Shown: positions 1 to 8,314, numbered from the stretch's first letter. The stretch is DNA of 64,000 nt from Streptosporangium lutulentum (GCF_030811455.1 NZ_JAUSQU010000001.1:620001-684000), one strand, 5' to 3'. A program made the numbers and translations. Notes: a model not told the origin generated them from the sequence alone.

Positions 1-1
1 G

Positions 2-880
2 GTCGTGTCGGCCGAGGACGCCCGGCGGATCGCGATCCGGGCGCTCGCCGTACTGTGCGCCCCGCGCACGGGGCTGGAGGCCGGGCCCGAGCCGGACGAG
101 CACGTCCAGCCGATCCAGGCCTGGGACGCGATCAGCCGCTCCCGCAGGGACGACCGGCCGGGCATGCGGGCGCTGCTCAAGCTCGGCGCGTCCGACGTCA
201 CGCCGCTCAGTGGCACCGGCGAGGGGGAGAACGACCCAGGGATGCTCCTCGCCCTGGCCAGGTTCGGCGCGGTTCCCGCCGTCGTGCTCGGCCAGGACCG
301 GCGGCGCCAGCGGATCGTCGCCCCGGTCGGCCCGGCGGGACTCCGGGTCGCCAGGCGGGGCATGCGCCTGGCCTCCGAGCTGAACCTGCCGCTGGTCACC
401 GTGATCGACACCGCCGGGGCCGCGGTGTCCAAGGCGGCGGAGGAGGGCGGGCTCGCCGCCGAGATCGCCCGCTCCCTGGCCGACCTGGTGATGCTCGACG
501 CCCCGACCGTCTGCCTGCTGCTGGGCGAGGGCGCGGGCGGCGCGGCCCTCGCGCTGCTTCCGGCCGACCGGGTGCTCTGCGCCCAGCACGGCTGGCTGTC
601 GCCGCTCTCCCCCGAGGGGGCGTCGGCGCTGCTGTACCGCAGCGTCGACTTCGCCCCGGAGATCGCCGCGGCCCAGCGGGTGAAGTCCACCGACCTGCGG
701 CGGGACGGCGTCGTGGACCGGATCATCCCGGAGCTCCCCGACGCCGCCTACGAACCCGAGGCCTTCTGCCGCAGGGTCTCCCGCGCCTTGGAGTACGAGC
801 TCGCCGGGCTGCTCGGTCAGCCCCCCGCGGACCGTCTCGCCGCCCGGCTGGCCCGCTACCGCCGGCTCGGGACGGGCTGA
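2..880 (+). CDS. Acetyl-CoA/acyl-CoA carboxylase carboxyltransferase, C-terminal (alpha-like) part; 5' end outside window
   Basis: The frame is open from base 2, so the visible GTG at 5 is probably internal and the gene begins upstream of the window. The visible 292 residues resemble the alpha (AccA-like) half of a biotin-dependent carboxyltransferase, which moves CO2 from carboxybiotin to acetyl-CoA for fatty acid synthesis. Seen: a crotonase-type core with RGMRLASELNLPLVTVIDTAGA, the oxyanion-type glycine stretch LLLGEGAGGAALALLPADRV and LSPLSPEGASALLYRS near the C-terminus. In actinomycetes AccD- and AccA-like halves are often fused, so this may be the second half of such a fusion. Its 3' end overlaps the convergent membrane-protein gene by 25 bp. 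Confidence 0.8.
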   Translation, partial: VVSAEDARRIAIRALAVLCAPRTGLEAGPEPDEHVQPIQAWDAISRSRRDDRPGMRALLKLGASDVTPLSGTGEGENDPGMLLALARFGAVPAVVLGQDRRRQRIVAPVGPAGLRVARRGMRLASELNLPLVTVIDTAGAAVSKAAEEGGLAAEIARSLADLVMLDAPTVCLLLGEGAGGAALALLPADRVLCAQHGWLSPLSPEGASALLYRSVDFAPEIAAAQRVKSTDLRRDGVVDRIIPELPDAAYEPEAFCRRVSRALEYELAGLLGQPPADRLAARLARYRRLGTG

Positions 881-1632
881 GAGGACTCCGGCGCCGGTCT
901 CCGGCCGGATGCGTCCCCGCTCACCCGCGGCACCTCCAGCCTGACCCGTTCCACGACCTTCCCCCGATCGTCGAAGAACTCCAGACGGATCACTCCCGCT
1001 TTCGACGGGAAGACGACGCTCCAGATCGCGAGCGGCACGTTCGCGGACCGGTACATCTGCCCGACCGCTCTCGTGCCGTTCTGGTCCACGACGTCGACCT
1101 TCGCGATGTTCTCACGTGCCGCGCCGTAGCCCAGCCCGATCGCCGGACGCGGCAGGGTCCCGATCGTCCCTCCCTCGTACCAGGCCTGTGCGCTCGGCGA
1201 CTCAGGCTTGGGCCGCTGGTCGCAGGCACCCTCGCTCGCGCCGTACGGCTCCTGGGTCACCTGGCAGAAGACGTAGAAGGTGCCGCCGCCCGCCGCGGTT
1301 CTCTCCGTGAACCACGCGCGCGTGCTCCGGTCCCCGAGCGGGTGCTCTATCACCATCGGTGCGCCCGCCGGCGGGTTCTCCGCCGCGAGCCGCTCGTAGG
1401 GGTCGCGCGGCTTGTCGACGACCCCGGTGGTGACGTCGGCCCCGGGCCCGCCCAGGTTGACCGCCGCGGCGATCGCGGTCACGGCGGCCGCGACGGAGAC
1501 CAGTGAGATCCAGCGGCGCTGCCGGGTCCTCCGGCCGCGCCGCTGGATCTTCGCGTAGGCGTCGGCGCCGACGGTGTAGGTGGCGGCGCGAGCGTCGAGC
1601 GCGGCGCGCAGGCGTCCTTCGAGGTCGTTCAC
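856..1632 (-). CDS. Membrane protein, probable anti-sigma-like partner of ECF sigma factor
   Basis: 258 residues from a GTG whose first bases overlap the TGA of the sigma gene (GTGA), which implies translational coupling. Residues 1-40 are cytoplasmic and basic (RRGRRTRQRR), 41-60 form one transmembrane helix, and about 200 residues follow outside the membrane, with no recognised fold. This topology and the coupling fit an anti-sigma or sigma-linked sensor protein, but no zinc-binding anti-sigma motif (HxxxCxxC) is present. The role is inferred from context only. The 3' end overlaps the convergent carboxyltransferase gene by 25 bp. Confidence 0.7.
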   Translation of the reverse strand: MNDLEGRLRAALDARAATYTVGADAYAKIQRRGRRTRQRRWISLVSVAAAVTAIAAAVNLGGPGADVTTGVVDKPRDPYERLAAENPPAGAPMVIEHPLGDRSTRAWFTERTAAGGGTFYVFCQVTQEPYGASEGACDQRPKPESPSAQAWYEGGTIGTLPRPAIGLGYGAARENIAKVDVVDQNGTRAVGQMYRSANVPLAIWSVVFPSKAGVIRLEFFDDRGKVVERVRLEVPRVSGDASGRRPAPESSQPVPSRR

Positions 1633-2063
1633 GCGTCCTCCTTCAGGGCGCGGCCGAGAGCGGCCAGGCCCCGGCTCGTGTGGGTCTTGACGGAGCCGGG
1701 GGAGACTCCCATCGCGTCGGCGATCTCCAGCCCGGACAGGTCGAGCCAGTAGCGCAGGACCAGGGCCTCGCGCTGGCGGCGGGGGAGACGGTCGACGGCG
1801 GCCAGGAGCTCCTGGTGTTTCTCGGCGACGATGACCGCGTGCTCGCTGCTGGGGGCGGCCGGTGGAGGTTCGAGAGGGCGCAGCCGTACCAGCCGGAGAT
1901 GGCGCAGCCGGTTGCGGGTCAGGTTGCACACGATGGACCGGACGTAGGCGACGGCCGCGCCGTCGTCACGCAGGCGGGATCTTCGGGCGTGGAGGCGGGC
2001 GAACGCCTCCTGGGCTATGTCCTCCGGGTCGTCCGCGCCGAGCAGCCCGGCCAGGCGCACCAT
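1629..2063 (-). CDS. ECF sigma-70 factor (SigE-like family), 5' end possibly frameshifted
   Basis: 144 residues from the first in-frame ATG. Region 2 is seen at residues 1-55 (DDPEDIAQEAFARLHAR) and region 4 at 85-140 (LPRRQREALVLRYWLDLSGLEIADAMGVSPGSVKTHTSRGL, helix-turn-helix). It should direct RNA polymerase to a small regulon. The codons just upstream (2064-2096) still encode a typical region-2.1 start, FAELFGAHYPS, but that frame meets a stop without any ATG or GTG. A GTG at 2128 would be in frame if the G7 run at 2100-2106 had one more base. So the annotated start is probably internal, or the gene is frameshifted. It is coupled by a 4-bp overlap to the downstream membrane protein gene. 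Confidence 0.82.
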   Translation of the reverse strand: MVRLAGLLGADDPEDIAQEAFARLHARRSRLRDDGAAVAYVRSIVCNLTRNRLRHLRLVRLRPLEPPPAAPSSEHAVIVAEKHQELLAAVDRLPRRQREALVLRYWLDLSGLEIADAMGVSPGSVKTHTSRGLAALGRALKEDA

Positions 2064-2222
2064 CGAGGGGTAGTGCGCGCCGAACAGCTCGGCGAACGAG
2101 GGGGGGTCGCCAACGGAACGTCAATCACACTGTGGAGACACCCGGACGGGCCACCGGTTGACAGGCCCCGCCCTCCGACCGAGGCCGGTCCCGGTGGCCT
2201 CGGGTTTCGCCGCCCGGTGGTA

Positions 2223-2654
2223 CTACGACTCGGGCGCGGGCGGGTCGAGCGGGACGGGAAGCCGTTCGATCCGGATGGAGAAGACCTCGTCGCGGGGGAC
2301 GACGACCTCGTAGGCGCCGTGGTCGACCATCCAGTAGCCCAGGGCCTCGGCCTTCAGCCCGCTGTGCCCGGTGTAGGCGATGTGCAGGCTCTCCTCGCCG
2401 TTCTCCTCCGAGACGTCGAGGATCAGGCACGGCTCGCCGCCGAACGCGCCGACCGTACGGACCAGCACGATCCAGTCGAGGTCTTCGCGGGCCACCGTCG
2501 CCCGCCAGTAGCCGGAGGCCGCCTCGAAGCCCTTCTGGGCCTCCTCGTTGAACAGCACGACCTCGGTGGCGCCGGGTCCGAGGGCCGCGGCGTAGGTCTG
2601 GCCCTCGTAGTGGGCGGCGAAACCCGAGGCCACCGGCTCGATCTCGGTGCTCAT
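2223..2654 (-). CDS. Unknown protein, 143 aa
   Basis: I do not recognise a family. The protein is acidic, has no signal peptide or membrane segment and looks like a single alpha/beta domain. The C-terminal half is rich in beta-strand-like stretches (AYEVVVPRDEVFSIRIERLPVPL). Its ATG overlaps the stop of the preceding gene (ATGA, 2651-2654), so the two are coupled and probably function together. It is the last gene of a four-gene minus-strand run that starts with the DUF418 protein. An effector/immunity-like pairing is possible but nothing in the sequence proves it. Confidence 0.7.
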   Translation of the reverse strand: MSTEIEPVASGFAAHYEGQTYAAALGPGATEVVLFNEEAQKGFEAASGYWRATVAREDLDWIVLVRTVGAFGGEPCLILDVSEENGEESLHIAYTGHSGLKAEALGYWMVDHGAYEVVVPRDEVFSIRIERLPVPLDPPAPES

Positions 2655-3112
2655 GCGGCCGGCCTCCAGCTCAGTCCGTCGTAGAGGCCGAAGAGACGCT
2701 CCTCGTCGGAGGTCACGTGGATGATCTCCGCCCCCGCGGGGATCGGCATAGGCGTGGTGTGGAACTGCGGTATGACGTGCTCACGCGAGGTGGTGAAGCC
2801 GTTCCCGGCGAACGGTGGTGAATCGTTCCAGTCGCCGCCCATGTGCGGGCCGTACGGCACGACATAGGCGTCCATGTCACGGGCGAACCAGCGCATGAGA
2901 TAGATCTCCGGGACCGTCACGGTCAGCTCGGAGCCCTCGAAGGCCAGGTCGAGACCCGTGAAAAGCTGCGCGGGGGTGGTCAGACGGGCGCAGTCTTGAA
3001 CGCGGTAGACGTATCCCGAGATCACCGTCCTCCTGCCGGCCAGATAGGGCACGAGCAACCGAGGGGGGATGACCTTCTGCATCTGCGTTCTACGCCCAGG
3101 TGGCTCACTCAC
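2651..3112 (-). CDS. Unknown protein, 153 aa
   Basis: GTG start; a second possible start is the ATG of MQKVIPP ten residues in. No family is recognised. Residues 20-60 (PYLAGRRTVISGYVYRVQDC) and a central segment with DMDAYVVPYGPHMGGDWND look like a compact globular domain. There is no signal peptide or transmembrane helix. It lies 9 bp after the amidohydrolase gene and overlaps the next unknown gene by 4 bp, so it is part of a tight operon and likely works with that neighbour. Confidence 0.7.
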   Translation of the reverse strand: MSEPPGRRTQMQKVIPPRLLVPYLAGRRTVISGYVYRVQDCARLTTPAQLFTGLDLAFEGSELTVTVPEIYLMRWFARDMDAYVVPYGPHMGGDWNDSPPFAGNGFTTSREHVIPQFHTTPMPIPAGAEIIHVTSDEERLFGLYDGLSWRPAA

Positions 3113-3121
3113 GATCGCATT

Positions 3122-3916
3122 TTACGATCTGCCGACGTGGAGGCGCCGGTGTTCCAGGCACGGTAGGGCATTCCGGGTGACAATCGTGATCTGAGAGTCG
3201 AGTGAGCAGGTCTGGACGGAGGGTGCCGGACCGAGGTCGGCGCGGACCACGCCCATCGGGTCGACCAGCATGCTCCGGCCGATCCCGAAGCCGTCGCGAG
3301 ACTCCGGATTCGGCGCCTGGCCCACGGCCGCCACCCAGGTGGTGTTCTCGATCGCGCGGGCCCTGACCAGGGTCGTCCAGTGCTCCTCCTTCATCGGCCC
3401 CGACCCCCACGCGGCGATCACCGCGAACAGTTCGGCGCCCTCGTCGACGAGCGCCCGGGTCAGTTCGGGGAACCGGATGTCGTAGCAGGTGACCAGGCCG
3501 ATCCGGAGCCCGGCCAGCTCCACCACGACCGGGTCGGAGCCCGGCGCGACCAGGTCGGACTCGCGGGCGCCGAAGGAGTCGAACAGGTGGATCTTCCGGT
3601 AGGCGGCCTCGATCCCACCCGTGGGGCCGATGGCCACCGCGGTGTTGTGGACCAGGTCGTCTCCCGGCTCGAACACCCCCACGATCACCGCCAGGCCGTG
3701 CGCCCGCGCGGAGTCGGCCAGCCCGGTGACGAAGGGCCCGTCCAGCGGCTCCGCCAGGTCGGTGATCCGCTTGCCGTACCGGGTGAGCGTGGCCTCGGGG
3801 AAGATCGCCAGATCGGCGCCGTCGGCGGCGGCCCTGTCCATGGCCTCGCGGGCACGGCTCAGGTTGACGGCGGGATCCTCAGAGACCGGGATCTGGCACA
3901 GGGCTATGCGTGTCAC
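3122..3916 (-). CDS. Carbon-nitrogen hydrolase (nitrilase superfamily amidohydrolase)
   Basis: 264 residues, GTG start. The three catalytic residues of the nitrilase superfamily are in place: Glu41 (FPEATLTRY), Lys108 (YRKIHLFDSFG) and Cys144 (VTCYDIRFPE). The family hydrolyses C-N bonds of amides. The YRKIHLFD and CYDIRFPE forms are those of the Nit2/omega-amidase-like branch, in which the substrate is often an alpha-keto acid amide or deaminated glutathione, but the substrate here cannot be read from sequence. It is cytoplasmic. It overlaps the 3' end of the DUF418 gene by 38 bp and is followed at 9 bp by an unknown gene, so it sits inside a four-gene operon. Confidence 0.9.
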   Translation of the reverse strand: MTRIALCQIPVSEDPAVNLSRAREAMDRAAADGADLAIFPEATLTRYGKRITDLAEPLDGPFVTGLADSARAHGLAVIVGVFEPGDDLVHNTAVAIGPTGGIEAAYRKIHLFDSFGARESDLVAPGSDPVVVELAGLRIGLVTCYDIRFPELTRALVDEGAELFAVIAAWGSGPMKEEHWTTLVRARAIENTTWVAAVGQAPNPESRDGFGIGRSMLVDPMGVVRADLGPAPSVQTCSLDSQITIVTRNALPCLEHRRLHVGRS

Positions 3917-4877
3917 GGTCTGACCTTATCCGGCGGTTCGGCACTCGCTCCATCCACGTCAGGCATCGCCACGCCCATTCCAGTGGGCCGTACTTGAACC
4001 TGACCAGCCACATCCGGCTGAAGACGACCTGGAGCGCCAGCACGACGACGGCCAGGACCACCCCGGTGACCCGGGTCGGATCCCTGGTGAGCAGCGGCAG
4101 GGAGAGCAGGATGACGGGCGTGCTGAGCAGGTAGTTCGTCAGGGCCATCCGGCCGAGCGGATTGAAGACGGCGAACAGCGCGTCCCGCAGCCGGGTCCGC
4201 AGGAGCAGCAGCAGACCGGTGCAGTACGCCGCGGCGGCGGCGAGTCCCGCGGCCGGGTAGGTGCCCCGGTAGAAGGTGCGGGGATCGTCGAAGGTCCGGC
4301 TCCACAGATACACGAGCGTCACCGCCAGCACGGTGAAGGCGACGAAGGCGGGAAGCAGCAGGCGCTCGGGCGGCGGATACTCCATCGCGGTCATGCCGAG
4401 CAGGAACAGCCCGGGGACGAGGATGATCCCGCCTCCCTGGTGCACCGCCCAGATCGTGAGGGCGCCTCCGAGGATCGCCATCGCGGGCGGGGGGAGGAAC
4501 GAGACGGGCAGCAGGACCAGAGCACCGAAGATCGCGTACGGCAGGAGCACCTCGCCCGGGTTCACGACCTGGTGGACCGCGCCGAGGGCCGCGAGCACCG
4601 CCAGCCTGCGCAGCAGCGCCGCCCAGGGGTGATCCGTCCGCTGGGCGGCCGACCTCAGGAAGAGGACGAAGCTCAGCCCGAACAGGAACGAGAAGATCGG
4701 ATAGAACCTGCTCTGCAGCAGGTTGTCGACGGCCCAGTCGACCGCGTTCTGCTCCGGGCTCTTGAGGTGATCACGCGTGTGCTGCCAGGTGTTGACCACC
4801 ATGATCCCGCATACGGCGAAGCCGCGGAGCGCGTCGAGCTCATGCAGTCTTCGGGTCACAAGGAATAGACGTATCAC
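3879..4877 (-). CDS. DUF418 (YeiB-like) multi-pass membrane protein
   Basis: About 332 residues. The N-terminal signature LHELDALRGFAVCGIMVVNTWQH is the usual start of DUF418/YeiB proteins, and the C-terminal FNPLGRMALTNYLLSTPVILL and FKYGPLEWAWRCLTW are the DUF418 hallmark. Around eight to nine hydrophobic helices are visible. The function of this family is poorly known; transport or membrane acyl/sugar modification has been suggested. The start is uncertain: GTG at 4880, 4877 or 4859 are all in frame and none has a strong ribosome binding site. It heads a minus-strand operon with the amidohydrolase and two unknown genes. Confidence 0.87.
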   Translation of the reverse strand: MIRLFLVTRRLHELDALRGFAVCGIMVVNTWQHTRDHLKSPEQNAVDWAVDNLLQSRFYPIFSFLFGLSFVLFLRSAAQRTDHPWAALLRRLAVLAALGAVHQVVNPGEVLLPYAIFGALVLLPVSFLPPPAMAILGGALTIWAVHQGGGIILVPGLFLLGMTAMEYPPPERLLLPAFVAFTVLAVTLVYLWSRTFDDPRTFYRGTYPAAGLAAAAAYCTGLLLLLRTRLRDALFAVFNPLGRMALTNYLLSTPVILLSLPLLTRDPTRVTGVVLAVVVLALQVVFSRMWLVRFKYGPLEWAWRCLTWMERVPNRRIRSDRDTHSPVPDPGL

Positions 4878-4925
4878 CACATAACTGATCTCGTACAGAC
4901 AACCCTGACAATAAGGGTGATCGCC

Positions 4926-4965
4926 CGTGCCGGCCCCGGCCCCGTCGGGGGCGGAGGCCGGCACG
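4926..4965 (-). terminator. Hairpin downstream of the esterase gene
   Basis: CGTGCCGGCC (4926-4935) pairs with GGCCGGCACG (4956-4965). The 10-bp stem lies 85 bp beyond the esterase stop codon and just before the DUF418 gene. There is no T run, which is common for actinomycete terminators. Confidence 0.5.
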
Positions 4966-5050
4966 GACCGGGTCACCGCCGTGCCGCTCCGGCGATGACC
5001 CGAGGTGGTGGTTTCCGCGCCCCCGGCTCCGAGTGCCGGCGCGGACCTTC

Positions 5051-6370
5051 TCAGCCCGTGGTGCAGGCGGCGCCGTTGAGGGTGAACGAAGCGGGTTTTC
5101 CGGTGTTGCCGGTGTGGGTGGCCTGGAAGCCGAAGCCGGCCGAGGCGCCCGCCGCGATGGTCGCGTTGTAGGCGAGGTTCCTGGCGGTCACCTGGCCGCC
5201 GGACGAGGAGACGGTGGCGTTCCAGGCGGAGGTGACCGCCTGCCCGCCGGGGAGGGTGAACGCCAGGGACCAGTTGGTGATGGCGGCGGTGCCGGTGTTG
5301 GTGACGGTGACCGCGGTGGTGAACCCGTTGTTCCAGCTGTTCATGGTGTAGGTGACCCGGCAGGGACCGGAGGACGGGGGCGGAACGGTCGGAGTCGGGG
5401 TGGGGGTGGGCGGGGTGGAGGGGCCGTCGGTCAGGCCGAAGAACTGGAGGGCGGCCAGGGCCATGCCGCCGGTGGGAAGACTGTGCCCGACGCCCTGGAC
5501 GCTGATCGCCTCCACGGCGACGTTGACGCCCGTTCCCCCGTAACGGGTCCGCGTCCAGTTCGACTGCGGGCGGTCGGTGAACGCGGGGGTCTGGCTGAGC
5601 CCGTGGACGTTCGTCCACTGCTTGATCTCTTCCTGGAAGTTGGGGTAGCGCAGGGTGGCGTCCTCGGTGCCGTGCCACAGTTGCATGCGCGGGCGCGCGC
5701 CGCTGTAACCGGGGTAGGCCCCCCGCACCAGGTCACCCCACTGCTGCGGGGTCCTGACGAGGGTGCCGTTGGCGCAGGCGCTGTTCCAGCTGGAGCCGTC
5801 GGTGGTGGCGAAGCAGGCGAACGGCACCCCCATGAACGCGGCCCCGGCCTTGAACACGTCGGGGTAGGCGCCCAGCAGGACGTTGGTCATCATGGCCCCG
5901 GAGGACGCGCCGGTGACGTAGACCTGGCCGGGGTCGGCGTTGTGGCGCTGCTGGACGTATCTGACCATGGACACGATCCCCACCGGGTCGCTGCCGCCGT
6001 CATGCCTCAGCGCCTGGGGTGAGGAGACGTCGAAGCAGGAGCCGCTCCGGGTCGCCGACGGGTAGATGACGATGAAGCCGTAGCGGTCGGCCAGGGAGGC
6101 GAACTCCGTACCCGAGTGGAAGGCCGGGCCGGAGCCGGTGCAGTAGTGCACGGCCACCACGATCGCCGGCCTGGCCGCGACGCGGTCCGGCACGTACAGG
6201 TGCATCCGCAGGTTGGTGGGGTTGGTGCCGAAGCCGGTCACCTCGGTCAGGGACGCCGACGAGGCCGGGGGCGCCGTGACCAGAACCGTGACCAGAGCCG
6301 TGAGCAGACCCGTGATGACGAGCATCACGGCGGCGATCACCGCGCCTGGCGTATGAGCTTTCACCCTCAT
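5051..6370 (-). CDS. Secreted PHB depolymerase/acetylxylan-esterase-type (CE1) esterase with CBM2
   Basis: 439 residues from an ATG preceded by AGGAAGGA. Residues 1-40 are a signal peptide with a long hydrophobic core. Residues 41-317 form an alpha/beta hydrolase of the LpqC/CE1 esterase type: nucleophile Ser156 in GASSG, HGTED with likely acid Asp237, and His296 in VGHSLP. A Pro/Thr linker (318-335) leads to a C-terminal family 2 carbohydrate-binding module (337-439) with its flanking Cys338 and Cys437 region and conserved Trp residues. It should be exported and act on acetylated xylan, feruloyl esters or similar plant polymer esters bound through CBM2. Two palindromes upstream (6426-6457) suggest carbon-source control. 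Confidence 0.9.
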   Translation of the reverse strand: MRVKAHTPGAVIAAVMLVITGLLTALVTVLVTAPPASSASLTEVTGFGTNPTNLRMHLYVPDRVAARPAIVVAVHYCTGSGPAFHSGTEFASLADRYGFIVIYPSATRSGSCFDVSSPQALRHDGGSDPVGIVSMVRYVQQRHNADPGQVYVTGASSGAMMTNVLLGAYPDVFKAGAAFMGVPFACFATTDGSSWNSACANGTLVRTPQQWGDLVRGAYPGYSGARPRMQLWHGTEDATLRYPNFQEEIKQWTNVHGLSQTPAFTDRPQSNWTRTRYGGTGVNVAVEAISVQGVGHSLPTGGMALAALQFFGLTDGPSTPPTPTPTPTVPPPSSGPCRVTYTMNSWNNGFTTAVTVTNTGTAAITNWSLAFTLPGGQAVTSAWNATVSSSGGQVTARNLAYNATIAAGASAGFGFQATHTGNTGKPASFTLNGAACTTG

Positions 6371-6425
6371 CCGTTGTCCTTCCTGGCTGCCTTGGGGGAT
6401 CGCATCGAGGGTGGTGCGACCATCT

Positions 6426-6457
6426 GAAATATTTCGAAGTGTTGATAGAAATATTTC
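6426..6457 (-). promoter_or_regulatory. Two tandem GAAATATTTC palindromes, candidate operator of the esterase gene
   Basis: The perfect 10-bp palindrome GAAATATTTC occurs at 6426-6435 and 6448-6457, centre to centre 22 bp, i.e. two helical turns. It lies 56-87 bp upstream of the esterase ATG. The form is close to the GAAA-N-TTTC palindromes known upstream of Streptomyces xylanase genes. No regulator gene lies beside it in this window. Confidence 0.55.
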
Positions 6458-6591
6458 GGAGGGCAAGACCCCAGATGAACCCCGGCGCAGGGAAGGCCGA
6501 TGGCCTGCGAGGAGTCGCGGGCGCGGGCGAAGATCATGTGAAACTTTCGCGAGAAGCCCCCGGCGGCTCCTCGGCCGGACCGCGGGAGGAT

Positions 6592-7263
6592 TCAGGACGT
6601 CCCCGGCACGACCGCCTGCAGCGCGGCCGCGATCCGCCCGACCCCCGGCCCGGACACGCCCGCGAGCCCCGCGGCTCGCCCGGTCGCCAGGAGAAGCAGA
6701 TCGCCCACCGGCCCCCGCACCTCGTCCGGGCCCTCACCCGCCGACCAGTCAAGGTCGGTGGCCACCAGCCTCGTGCCGCGCAGGCGCTTGGGGGCGCCGT
6801 AGAAACCGGTGCCCAGGACACGCCCGAGCGCCGCGATCACCCGCTCCGCGGGCATCTCCCGCACGCGCCCGAGCGGCCGCGCGACGTCCTGCCCGTGCAC
6901 CAGCGCGTCGACGAGCGGGTCCAGCGGACGGGAACCCGGATCGCGAAGAGGTGAGCCCGCCGTCTCGCGGAACCGCGCGACCAGCTCCGCCGGCCCGAAC
7001 CTGGCCGCCCGTTCCCGCGCCTGGTCGGCGATCATCCGGTTGAAGTCGCCACGCGCCCGGATCACGCCTCTGGCCGTGTCGAGGATCGCGGCGGGCATGG
7101 ACACGGTGCGCGCGGACGTCGTCAGGTGCGCGGCCACGTCGTGCGTCGTCCAGCCGGGGCACAGGGAGGCCGCCTTCCACTCGTGATCGTCGAGTTCGTC
7201 GAGGAAGTCGGCCAGGCTGAGCCGTTCGTCCTTCACCCAGGAAAAAATCTCGTCACGGTCCAT
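6592..7263 (-). CDS. Maleylpyruvate isomerase/mycothiol-dependent (DinB-fold) family protein
   Basis: 223 residues. The N-terminus has the DinB/MDMPI pattern: a helix, then LCPGWTTHDVAAHLTTSARTV with His46, and a second metal-ligand candidate in DPLVDALVHGQDVARPLG. Family members bind a divalent metal with three His residues and several use mycothiol as cofactor. The C-terminal half carries DLDWSAGEGPDEVRGPVGDLLLLATGR, typical of the actinobacterial MDMPI C-terminal domain (SCP2-like). Substrate unknown. It stands alone between the esterase and the SWIM gene on the same strand, with gaps of over 150 bp on each side. Confidence 0.85.
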   Translation of the reverse strand: MDRDEIFSWVKDERLSLADFLDELDDHEWKAASLCPGWTTHDVAAHLTTSARTVSMPAAILDTARGVIRARGDFNRMIADQARERAARFGPAELVARFRETAGSPLRDPGSRPLDPLVDALVHGQDVARPLGRVREMPAERVIAALGRVLGTGFYGAPKRLRGTRLVATDLDWSAGEGPDEVRGPVGDLLLLATGRAAGLAGVSGPGVGRIAAALQAVVPGTS

Positions 7264-7416
7264 GTGTCACTCTTCTCCGCTGGTCGGGCTCCGTCATGTT
7301 CTCGCGCGGCGGGTCGCCGTACACCATGACGAACGGGACACGGCCGAGGAGACACATCTCCCGAAGATTTCTCGAAAACGGCCCGGAAAAGTCACTCAGG
7401 CCGTCGCGGAGCGGTC

Positions 7417-8265
7417 TCAGACGTCGTCGCTCTCCGAGAGAGTCCGGTAGGCGGGCCGGAGGAGGTCCAGGATCGGGATGTTCCGCGCCGTGATCGGCGG
7501 CGGATCGAGGGCACGCAGCAGCAGGCCGGGCGAGGTGGAGGGCAGCCCCGTCCGGTCGCGCAGCCGGGCGTGAGAGGAGCCCGGATCGTAGAAGTCCGCC
7601 AGCCGATCGGCGAACGGCACGTCGGCCACATCGAACAGTCTCGGCTGGGCGGCGGCGCCGTCCCCGTCGTCCTCGGTGCCGCCGGTCGCGCGGAGGGCGT
7701 CGAGCAGGGCGTCCTTCGCCATGCCCCGCCAGGCCAGAATCAGGAACGGGTCGTCGTCGAACGACTCGGCCAGGATGTACAGCACCGCCGACAGATGCTT
7801 GCAGGGGAAACCCCAGTCGGGACACGAGCAGTCCAGGTCCAGGCCGCGCTGATCGGGGAACAGCGGCAGACCGCACCCGTGGAAGACGTCCTCGATCTCC
7901 GGCGGCATCTCCCCGGCGAGCAGCTTGGCGCGGTAGAGGGCCTGCGCGGCCAGCGCCCCGGCGAGCCTGTGCCACTGATCCGCGTCGTAGGCCGTGATCC
8001 CGATCTTGACCTTGTAGGGGGTGCTCCTCGACCCCTGGACCCGCGCCGTGACCCGTCCGGGACCGAGCTCCAGGTCGAGGACCTGACCGGAACGAGCGTA
8101 CGAGCGCCCCCGGCCGAGCCTGCCTCCGTCGCAGATGCTCTCCAGGATGTCGATGAATCTGCGCGACCACCACCGCTCGCCGATCGAGCCCCGCTTGCTG
8201 CGCGCTCGGATGCCGCCCTCGACGCGGATCGGCCGGGAGGGCTCGAACCAGCCGCTTCCGCTCAT
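7417..8265 (-). CDS. SWIM zinc finger protein, partner of SNF2 helicase
   Basis: 282 residues. The SWIM zinc finger CxCxnCxH is complete: Cys146, Cys148, Cys155 and His157 (LDCSCPDWGFPCKHLSAVLY). The N-terminal WWSRRFIDILESICDGGRLGRGRSYARSG is the conserved start of the bacterial SWIM proteins encoded next to SNF2-type helicases. The domain likely binds nucleic acid or protein and may recruit the helicase encoded 49 bp upstream on the same strand. Its DNA repair or transcription role in actinomycetes is not defined. Confidence 0.88.
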   Translation of the reverse strand: MSGSGWFEPSRPIRVEGGIRARSKRGSIGERWWSRRFIDILESICDGGRLGRGRSYARSGQVLDLELGPGRVTARVQGSRSTPYKVKIGITAYDADQWHRLAGALAAQALYRAKLLAGEMPPEIEDVFHGCGLPLFPDQRGLDLDCSCPDWGFPCKHLSAVLYILAESFDDDPFLILAWRGMAKDALLDALRATGGTEDDGDGAAAQPRLFDVADVPFADRLADFYDPGSSHARLRDRTGLPSTSPGLLLRALDPPPITARNIPILDLLRPAYRTLSESDDV

Positions 8266-8314
8266 CGAAACTCCTCGAACGTGGAGACTCCGGGCATCGG
8301 TCCGGGCAGGGGTG

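Noticed and set aside
55..2684. Long plus-strand open frames over the sigma and unknown genes (55-1506, 1503-2684)
   Set aside because: Arg/Gly/Ala-rich composition typical of shadow frames in high-GC DNA; the other frames encode recognisable proteins.
4878..5678. Upstream extension of the DUF418 frame through the esterase gene
   Set aside because: It is antisense-frame sequence within the esterase coding region and is low-complexity; the DUF418 signature starts only near 4860.
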